From assembly GCA_024234615.1 (NCBI GenBank), contig JACKNY010000001.1, positions 1,020,501-1,084,500 of the forward strand: 64,000 nt of DNA, in the 5' to 3' direction. Position numbers and translations under genes: made by a program. This document shows positions 57,906 to 64,000 of this stretch, piece after piece. Each line of letters begins with the position of its first letter. Positions within the stretch are counted from its first letter, which is position 1. The DNA is from Pseudomonadales bacterium (GTDB lineage Bacteria; Pseudomonadota; Gammaproteobacteria; Pseudomonadales; IMCC2047). A model generated the notes under the pieces. It had not been told where the DNA came from, made no database searches, and was given only the letters and a program-made list of their open reading frames with translations.

Positions 57906-59363
57906 ATGCTAGTGACTCCAGAGATACTGACCTCATGCTCAAAAGACTGGGAAGAACGTGAACGCGCTGCAGAGGCAATGGTGCCATTGGTTGGTGCTTT
58001 ATATCGAGACCGTTCGGTCGAAACTTCGATTTTTGGGCGGCTCATCGTCAAGCGCACCGTGCATGATATTCTTGTGGCGCATGAATTTGTTCAACAGGTT
58101 GAGAAGGTAACGGTTTCACCTTTTGATACGCTCGAAGTCCTGCAAGCGCTGACGGCATTACCGCTAGGCCCCTCCCATATAGATATCGGCAAGTTATTTG
58201 TTAATTATCAGAACAGCGATTCAGGGCAATCGTTACCGGAGTTTTTAAATGATACCTTAGCAGATGCTTTTGTCGAAGGAGCAGCCGAGGCTGCTGAGAT
58301 TAAAGATGTGGTGCTATATGGCTTCGGCCGTATCGGTCGTTTGTTGGCGCGGTTGCTCTGTGATCGTTCCGGCGGTGGCAAGGGGATTCGTCTGCGGGCT
58401 ATTGTTGTGCGCAAAGGCAAAGGTAACGATCTGGCGAAACGCGCTAGCTTGCTCATGAAAGACTCTGTTCACGGTGCTTTTAAGGGGGTCGTGAATATTG
58501 ATGAAGAAAATACCTCCCTCGTCGTCAATGGCCAACAAATCCAAGTAATCTATTCTGACTCCCCCGATGCTATCGACTATACGGCTTATGGCATTGATAA
58601 CGCGGTTGTTGTCGATAATACCGGAAAGTGGCGCGACGAAGAGGGGCTCTCGTTGCACTTGCAGGCGAAAGGCGCTGCACAAGTGTTGCTGACAGCACCA
58701 GCCAAGGGCAGTATTAAAAATGTTGTGCACGGTATCAACAACAATATTATCAGTGACGACGATAAGATTTTATCGGCGGCTTCCTGTACCACTAATGCGA
58801 TCACGCCAGTACTGAAGGCAATGCATGAAAAGTTTGGCGTCATTAATGGCCATGTTGAAACAGTGCATGCTTATACTAACGATCAAAATCTAATCGATAA
58901 CTATCACAAAGGCGACCGTCGTGGTCGTAGCGCGCCCTTGAATATGGTGTTGACTGAAACCGGAGCAGCAAAAGCGGTAGCGAAAGCGTTGCCGGAAATG
59001 GAAGGTAAGTTGACTGGTAGCTCGGTGCGTGTACCGACCCCGAATGTTTCCCTCGCTATTTTAAATTTGAACCTCGAAGAAGCAGTCGATAAAGAAACGA
59101 TTAATGATTATATGCGCTATATTGCTCTGCACTCTGAACTGCAAAAGCAGGTGGATTACTCGAATTCACCGGAAGCGGTTTCTTCCGATTTCGTAGGGTC
59201 GAGAGCGGCAGGCATTTTTGATGCGTTAGCGACTATTGCTAACGGTAACCATTGTGTGCTCTATGTCTGGTACGACAATGAATTTGGCTATGCGTGCCAA
59301 GTGGTAAGGATTTTAAGACAGATTACTCATGCGACCTTGCCGGTATACCCGGTAGAACAATAG
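57906..59363 (+). CDS. long-form glyceraldehyde-3-phosphate dehydrogenase
   Basis: A 485-residue GAPDH with an N-terminal extension of about 130 residues, rich in Glu and hydrophobic helices (S-I-F-G-R-L-I-V-K). The NAD motif V-L-Y-G-F-G-R-I-G-R is at 136-145, and the catalytic Cys294 lies in A-A-S-C-T-T-N. N-x-x-T-G and the C-terminal W-Y-D-N-E-F-G-Y are also intact. This long form occurs beside nqr in Pseudomonas too (the PA3001 position), which suggests a gluconeogenic or special role. It is monocistronic, 203 bases before nqrA. Confidence 0.93.
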   Translation: MLVTPEILTSCSKDWEERERAAEAMVPLVGALYRDRSVETSIFGRLIVKRTVHDILVAHEFVQQVEKVTVSPFDTLEVLQALTALPLGPSHIDIGKLFVNYQNSDSGQSLPEFLNDTLADAFVEGAAEAAEIKDVVLYGFGRIGRLLARLLCDRSGGGKGIRLRAIVVRKGKGNDLAKRASLLMKDSVHGAFKGVVNIDEENTSLVVNGQQIQVIYSDSPDAIDYTAYGIDNAVVVDNTGKWRDEEGLSLHLQAKGAAQVLLTAPAKGSIKNVVHGINNNIISDDDKILSAASCTTNAITPVLKAMHEKFGVINGHVETVHAYTNDQNLIDNYHKGDRRGRSAPLNMVLTETGAAKAVAKALPEMEGKLTGSSVRVPTPNVSLAILNLNLEEAVDKETINDYMRYIALHSELQKQVDYSNSPEAVSSDFVGSRAAGIFDALATIANGNHCVLYVWYDNEFGYACQVVRILRQITHATLPVYPVEQ

Positions 59364-59433
59364 TCGTCAGAAAGGTCGGCGATTAAGGTTAGAGTGATAG
59401 AACCCCGTGGGGGCAAAGCAGTGCGGTGATTCC

Positions 59434-59460
59434 ATTTCAACAGCGTTAACGTGTTGAAAT
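59434..59460 (+). promoter_or_regulatory. perfect 9-bp inverted repeat before nqrA
   Basis: ATTTCAACA (59434-59442) and TGTTGAAAT (59452-59460) around GCGTTAACG, in the space between gap and nqrA. It lacks a T run, so it is not a simple terminator. It may be an operator of the nqr operon. Confidence 0.5.
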
Positions 59461-59566
59461 AAACTCCAATATCTGATGCAAAAAGAGATTTTTGCGCCAT
59501 TCGGTCTGAGGCTGTAGTGGTGCGATGTATGTTTTATTACTTTTAATTTAATAATTGGCGAAGCTT

Positions 59567-60916
59567 ATGATCAAGATCAAAAGAGGTTTAGATCTGCCTA
59601 TCGCTGGAGAGCCGGAACAAAAGATTTATGACGGCGTAACAGCGAGAACCGTTGCTATTATCGGTAGCGACTATGTGGGCATGAAGCCCACGATGGAGGT
59701 CAGGGAAGGCGACCGGGTTCGAAAAGGGCAGTTATTATTCACGGATAAAAAAACCGAAGGTGTCAGATATACAGCACCTGCAGCGGGCACAGTATCCGCT
59801 ATTAACCGCGGTGAAAAGCGTGTGCTACAGTCGGTCGTTATTGATATTGACGGCGACGATGCTGAGACTTTCGAGAGTTATGATGCTGCTCAGCTTGCTG
59901 GCTTGACAGCGGCTCAAGTTGAACAAAACTTGGTTAACTCCGGGCTTTGGACGGCACTGCGCACCAGACCTTTTAGTAAGGTGCCTCAGCCAGGAACACA
60001 ACCGATCTCAATTTTTGTTACTGCGATGGACAGCAACGCCCTGGCGGCTGATCCACAGGCTATTATCGCCGAACACAAGGCTGATTTCGTGGCAGGATTG
60101 GATTTGTTGGCGAAGTTAACGTCTGGCCCACTTTATCTGTGTAAAGCGCCCGGTGCAGATATACCAAGTGGTAACGCCTCTTCGATCCAGGTTGAAGAGT
60201 TTGCTGGCCCGCACCCGGCGGGATTGGTTGGCACACACATCCACTTTTTAGACCCAGCCTCTGAAAAAAGAACCGTGTGGCATATTGGTTATCAAGATGT
60301 CATTGCCGTAGGTAAGCTCTTCACTACCGGCCAGCTTTATACGGACCGCGTGGTTGCCTTAGCTGGGCCAAGAGTGGCACAACCACGCCTTATTCGCACC
60401 CGTATTGGCGCTAACTTGGAAGAGCTGATTGCCGGGCAGTGTGAACAGTCAGGTCAGGAAAATCGTCCTATCTCCGGTTCGATCCACTCTGGCCGCACGG
60501 CTCGTGGACCATTGGCTTATTTGGGGCGCTATCACAATCAAGTGTCAGTCGTTCAGGAAAATAGAACCCGTGATTTATTGGGCTACATGAGCCCCGGTGC
60601 CAACAAGCACTCGGTCATGAATATCTACCTTTCCAAGCTGCTCAAGAATAAGAAGTTCGCCATGACGACGACGACCAATGGTAGTCCACGGGCTATTGTT
60701 CCTGTTGGCGCCTACGAACAGGTCGTACCATTGGACATCTTGCCGACACATTTGCTGCGGTCTTTGGTTGTCGGTGATATTGAAATGGCGCAATCCTTGG
60801 GCTGCTTAGAGCTTGATGAAGAAGATTTAGCGCTTTGCACCTATGTCTGTCCGGGTAAATATGAGTTCGGGCCGATCTTGCGCAGCAATCTTGATCGAAT
60901 TGAGAAAGAGGGTTAG
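59567..60916 (+). CDS. nqrA: Na+-translocating NADH:quinone reductase subunit A
   Basis: A 449-residue NqrA, a peripheral subunit that holds the ubiquinone-site region. It starts M-I-K-I-K-R-G-L-D-L-P-I-A-G, followed by V-R-Y-T-A-P-A-A-G-T-V-S-A-I-N-R-G, and has H-I-H-F-L-D-P and the C-terminal C-P-G-K-Y-E-F-G. The ATG at 59567 is chosen over a TTG 12 bases earlier, which lies in the probable ribosome site. First gene of the nqrABCDE(F) operon. Confidence 0.97.
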   Translation: MIKIKRGLDLPIAGEPEQKIYDGVTARTVAIIGSDYVGMKPTMEVREGDRVRKGQLLFTDKKTEGVRYTAPAAGTVSAINRGEKRVLQSVVIDIDGDDAETFESYDAAQLAGLTAAQVEQNLVNSGLWTALRTRPFSKVPQPGTQPISIFVTAMDSNALAADPQAIIAEHKADFVAGLDLLAKLTSGPLYLCKAPGADIPSGNASSIQVEEFAGPHPAGLVGTHIHFLDPASEKRTVWHIGYQDVIAVGKLFTTGQLYTDRVVALAGPRVAQPRLIRTRIGANLEELIAGQCEQSGQENRPISGSIHSGRTARGPLAYLGRYHNQVSVVQENRTRDLLGYMSPGANKHSVMNIYLSKLLKNKKFAMTTTTNGSPRAIVPVGAYEQVVPLDILPTHLLRSLVVGDIEMAQSLGCLELDEEDLALCTYVCPGKYEFGPILRSNLDRIEKEG

Positions 60917-60919
60917 GAC

Positions 60920-62116
60920 ATGGGCTTAAGAAAGATACTTGATAAAATTGAGCCGCATGTCACCAAAGGCGGCAAATACGAAAAGTGGTTCGCGTTATAC
61001 GAAGCGACTGATACCTTTTTATACACACCGCCTTCGGTCACTAAAAATGCCTCGCATGTTAGAGATGGCATAGACCTTAAGCGCATCATGATCACCGTTT
61101 GGCTCTGTGCATTCCCAGCCATGTTTTTTGGGATGTGGAATCTAGGTCATCTGGCTAATGAAGCGATGGCAAGCATGGGTATTGCTGCCGTTGAAGGCTG
61201 GCGAGGTGGCTTGATTGAGTTGTTCGCAGGCTATGACCCTAACAGCATTTTGGATAATACTATCCACGGCGCTGCGTATTTAGTGCCGATCTACTTGGTG
61301 GTATTCATCGTTGGTGGTTTCTGGGAAGTGCTATTTGCCATGATTCGTGGCCATGAAGTGAACGAAGGTTTTTTCGTCACGTCGATCTTGTTCGCACTGA
61401 TTGTTCCTCCCGATATTCCTCTATGGCAGGCAGCGCTGGGTATCTCATTCGGTGTTGTGATCGCAAAAGAGGTGTTCGGCGGTACCGGTAAAAACTTCCT
61501 TAACCCAGCGTTGGCTGGTCGTGCATTCCTGTTCTTTGCATACCCAGCGCAGATGTCCGGCGATGCTATCTGGGTAGCGGTTGACGGTTTTAGCGGTGCG
61601 ACGCCTTTGGGTCTCGCTGCGCTAGGCGGTGTTGAGGCGATTAATTACAGTTGGATGGATGCTTTTATCGGCATGATTCCTGGTTCGATCGGCGAAACTT
61701 CAACCTTGGCAATCTTTATCGGTGGTGCTGTGTTGCTTTACACGAAGATTGCTTCTTGGCGTATTGTTTCCGGAGTCATGCTCGGCATGATCGCAATGTC
61801 ATTGATTTTTAATATGATTGGATCTGATAGTAACCCGATGTTTGCCATGACTTGGGACTGGCATTTGGTGCTGGGTGGCTTTGCCTTCGGTATGCTGTTT
61901 ATGGCAACTGACCCGGTTTCGGCGGCGATGACGGATACTGGTAAATGGGTTTTCGGTGCGTTGATAGGCGTGATGGTGGTGCTGATTCGTGTCGTCAATC
62001 CGGCCTTTCCAGAGGGCATGATGCTGGCGATCCTCTTTGGTAATCTGTTTGCGCCTTTGATTGATCACTTTGTGGTTCAGGCCAATATCAAGCGGAGGGC
62101 ATTGCGCAATGTCTAG
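60920..62116 (+). CDS. nqrB: Na+-translocating NADH:quinone reductase subunit B
   Basis: A 398-residue integral membrane subunit, about ten helices, carrying a covalent FMN and involved in Na+ transfer. The start M-G-L-R-K-I-L-D-K-I-E-P-H, the FMN-Thr region G-F-S-G-A-T-P-L (near residue 228) and F-M-A-T-D-P-V-S-A near residue 330 fit. Only three bases separate it from nqrA. It overlaps nqrC by eight bases. Confidence 0.97.
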   Translation: MGLRKILDKIEPHVTKGGKYEKWFALYEATDTFLYTPPSVTKNASHVRDGIDLKRIMITVWLCAFPAMFFGMWNLGHLANEAMASMGIAAVEGWRGGLIELFAGYDPNSILDNTIHGAAYLVPIYLVVFIVGGFWEVLFAMIRGHEVNEGFFVTSILFALIVPPDIPLWQAALGISFGVVIAKEVFGGTGKNFLNPALAGRAFLFFAYPAQMSGDAIWVAVDGFSGATPLGLAALGGVEAINYSWMDAFIGMIPGSIGETSTLAIFIGGAVLLYTKIASWRIVSGVMLGMIAMSLIFNMIGSDSNPMFAMTWDWHLVLGGFAFGMLFMATDPVSAAMTDTGKWVFGALIGVMVVLIRVVNPAFPEGMMLAILFGNLFAPLIDHFVVQANIKRRALRNV

Positions 62117-62879
62117 TAATGATACCGTTCAAAAAACCGTCAAAGTAGCGTTGCTACTTTGTCTAGTGTGTTCGATCGTGGTGTCCGGTGCGGCGGTAAT
62201 CTTAAAACCAATTCAACTGGCCAATAAGGCGCTCGACCGTAAAACCAATATTCTCGCTGCAGCAGGCTTTGAAACAAAAGGCCAGGATATTGACGCGCTG
62301 TTCCATCAGTTTACGCCGAAGGTCGTGGACTTGGACGCTGGGGTTTATACCTCTGTTGTAGATGCGGAAACCTATGATCAGCGCAAGGCTGCAAAAGATC
62401 CGAAACTGTCCGACGCGTTAAGTGATGCTGATGATACTGCGAGTATTAATCGTCGTGAGCGCTATGCGACGGTCTACCTGTTGGAAAAAGAAGGTAAAGT
62501 GGATCGTATCATCATTCCCGTTCACGGCTATGGCTTGTGGTCGACCCTCTATGGCTTTCTGGCCTTGGAGGGAGATGGCAACACGGTTGCGGGGTTAGGC
62601 TTTTATTCTCATGCTGAAACACCTGGGCTCGGCGGTGAGGTGGATAATCCTCGCTGGAAATCACAATGGGTTGGCAAGCACATTTTTGATGAGCAGGGGC
62701 AGGCTCAGATCGAGCTGGTTAAGTCTGTAGATCCAAGCGACCCAAGAGCAATATACAAAGTTGATGCGCTTTCTGGCGCAACGCTAACGAGTAACGGTGT
62801 GGAAAACCTCATTCGTTTCTGGATTGGTGAGAAAGGCTTTGGTTCCTATTTGGCTAATTTACGTGCGGGAGAGGTGTGA
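62109..62879 (+). CDS. nqrC: Na+-translocating NADH:quinone reductase subunit C
   Basis: A 256-residue NqrC with one N-terminal membrane helix (residues 12-33) and the covalent FMN motif S-G-A-T-(L)-T near residue 227. E-T-P-G-L-G-G-E near residue 180 is also typical. The ATG at 62109 overlaps the last bases of nqrB and is preferred over the upstream frame start at 62061, which lies inside nqrB. It carries electrons between the quinone-side and Na+-side cofactors. Confidence 0.96.
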   Translation: MSSNDTVQKTVKVALLLCLVCSIVVSGAAVILKPIQLANKALDRKTNILAAAGFETKGQDIDALFHQFTPKVVDLDAGVYTSVVDAETYDQRKAAKDPKLSDALSDADDTASINRRERYATVYLLEKEGKVDRIIIPVHGYGLWSTLYGFLALEGDGNTVAGLGFYSHAETPGLGGEVDNPRWKSQWVGKHIFDEQGQAQIELVKSVDPSDPRAIYKVDALSGATLTSNGVENLIRFWIGEKGFGSYLANLRAGEV

Positions 62880-62881
62880 TT

Positions 62882-63553
62882 ATGTCAGAAGTCACCGCAA
62901 AATCAGTAGTAGTAACACCCATATTTGAGAATAACCCGATTGCGCTGCAGATTCTTGGCATTTGTTCTGCGCTTGCGGTCACCAGCAGTTTACAGGTTAC
63001 CCTGGTCATGTGTATCGCGCTGACCTTGGTAACGGCTTTTTCAAACCTGTCGATTGCTGCAATACGTCACCATATTCCGAGTAGTATCCGGATTATCGTG
63101 CAAATGATCATTATCGCCTCTTTGGTAATAGTGGTGGACCAGATTCTTAAGGCTTATGCCTATAGCATCAGCAAACAGCTGTCAGTGTTTGTTGGTTTGA
63201 TTATTACCAACTGTATCGTCATGGGTCGTGCCGAAGCCTTTGCCATGAAAAATCCTCCTGGACTGAGTTTTCTGGATGGGGTTGGTAATGGTTTAGGTTA
63301 TAGCGTCGTGCTGATCTCCGTGGCGGTAATTCGAGAGCTATTTGGTGCGGGTAAGTTGTTTGGTATAGAAATATTTTCATTGGTGAATGACGGCGGTTGG
63401 TATGTTCCCAATGGTCTGTTGTTACTGCCGCCAAGTGCATTTTTCATTATCGGCTTGTTGATCTGGGCATTGCGTAGCTGGAAACCGAATCAAGTGGAAG
63501 CAAAGGAATATGAGCTAGCACCGCAAACCACTGGCATGCAGGAGGCACACTAA
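62882..63553 (+). CDS. nqrD: Na+-translocating NADH:quinone reductase subunit D
   Basis: A 223-residue subunit with six helices. N-P-I-A-L-Q-I-L-G-I-C-S-A-L-A-V-T and N-C-I-V-M-G-R-A-E-A are present; the Cys residues help to bind the membrane Fe-S centre. The ATG at 62882 is two bases after the nqrC stop; a GTG six bases earlier overlaps it. It shares one base with nqrE. Confidence 0.96.
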   Translation: MSEVTAKSVVVTPIFENNPIALQILGICSALAVTSSLQVTLVMCIALTLVTAFSNLSIAAIRHHIPSSIRIIVQMIIIASLVIVVDQILKAYAYSISKQLSVFVGLIITNCIVMGRAEAFAMKNPPGLSFLDGVGNGLGYSVVLISVAVIRELFGAGKLFGIEIFSLVNDGGWYVPNGLLLLPPSAFFIIGLLIWALRSWKPNQVEAKEYELAPQTTGMQEAH

Positions 63554-64000
63554 TGTTTGAGTATTACTTAAGTCTATTCGTGAAGGCTGTGTTTGTAGAA
63601 AACATGGCGTTAGCCTTTTTCCTCGGTATGTGTACCTTTCTTGCAGTTTCCAAGAAGGTGCAAACGGCAATTGGATTAGGGGTTGCCGTGGTGGTGGTTC
63701 AGACCATCACAATTCCTGTTAATAATTTAATCTATACCTACTTGCTGGCTGATGGCGCTTTGGCTTGGGCGGGTTTTCCCGAAGCAGATTTGAGCTTTTT
63801 GGGCCTGTTGAGTTATATCGGTGTTATCGCGGCGTTAGTACAGATTCTAGAAATGTTTTTGGATCGTTATGTACCCGCGCTATATAACGCGCTGGGGGTT
63901 TTCCTGCCCTTAATCACGGTGAACTGCGCAATTATGGGTGGCTCTCTCTTTATGGTGGAACGTGACTACAATTTTGCCGAGAGCGTGGTGTATGGCTTGG
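63553..64000 (+). CDS. nqrE: Na+-translocating NADH:quinone reductase subunit E, 3' end missing
   Basis: The first 149 codons of NqrE; the frame is open to the window edge. It starts M-F-E-Y-Y-L-S-L-F-V-K-A-V-F-V-E-N-M-A-L and has F-L-G-M-C-T-F-L-A-V-S and T-V-N-C-A-I-M-G-G, with the conserved membrane Cys residues. A GGAGG ribosome site lies six bases upstream. nqrF should follow outside. Confidence 0.95.
   Translation, partial: MFEYYLSLFVKAVFVENMALAFFLGMCTFLAVSKKVQTAIGLGVAVVVVQTITIPVNNLIYTYLLADGALAWAGFPEADLSFLGLLSYIGVIAALVQILEMFLDRYVPALYNALGVFLPLITVNCAIMGGSLFMVERDYNFAESVVYGL

Overview
The window looks like a marine, Na+-dependent gammaproteobacterium of the Pseudomonadales/Cellvibrionales kind. 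The evidence is a polar-flagellum gene order of Pseudomonas type, an NhaD antiporter, an Na+-translocating NADH:quinone reductase (nqr) operon, and the order topA - lexA - LOG - L,D-transpeptidase - nagZ - mtnP - csiV - mfd - gap - nqr, which resembles the topA-to-nqr stretch of Pseudomonas aeruginosa. All motif positions were read by eye from the sequence; no alignment or folding program was run.

Region 1 (1-15454) is flagellar. The end of fliD with fliS and a fliT-like gene faces a long minus-strand block flgL-K-J-I-H-G-F-E-D-C-B. A sigma-54 type promoter precedes flgB. flgA, flgM, flgN and a YcgR-type PilZ gene run the other way, and flgM has its own FliA (sigma-28) promoter. FlgJ has only the rod domain and no muramidase. 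Region 2 (15505-21870) holds nhaD, a three-gene arsenosugar-type operon (radical SAM ArsS and two glycosyltransferases), htpX and an unrecognised membrane protein with an internal duplication.

Region 3 (22204-31491) starts with tRNA-Arg(CCT), a frameshifted BamE/SmpA-like lipoprotein remnant and a SugE-type exporter. Next is a 7.7-kb genomic island (about 23428-31171). It lies between the 3' end of tRNA-Leu and a degenerate copy of that end. It carries a P4-type integrase, AlpA, a ParDE toxin-antitoxin pair, a hairpin-dense region of about 0.8 kb, and four minus-strand accessory genes: a TIR-domain protein, an unknown protein, a DUF5677-like protein and a small membrane protein. Two of these genes end inside attC-like sequences, so part of the island looks like a relic array of integron cassettes. 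This is the most unusual part of the window. The tRNA-Gly-Cys-Leu operon follows, with a strong promoter and an internal terminator-like hairpin.

Region 4 (31597-42288) is ordinary chromosome: an esterase, a TSUP permease, a type-Ic aspartate aminotransferase, a cspA-slyD pair, a methyltransferase and small membrane proteins, a DegT aminotransferase with a Gfo/Idh dehydrogenase, and a slipin-NfeD pair. Region 5 (42660-64000) is the conserved topA-to-nqr segment. It is interrupted by a tryptophanase-family gene with a possible Trp-containing leader peptide, and it contains lexA with two tandem SOS boxes. The last gene, nqrE, runs off the window.
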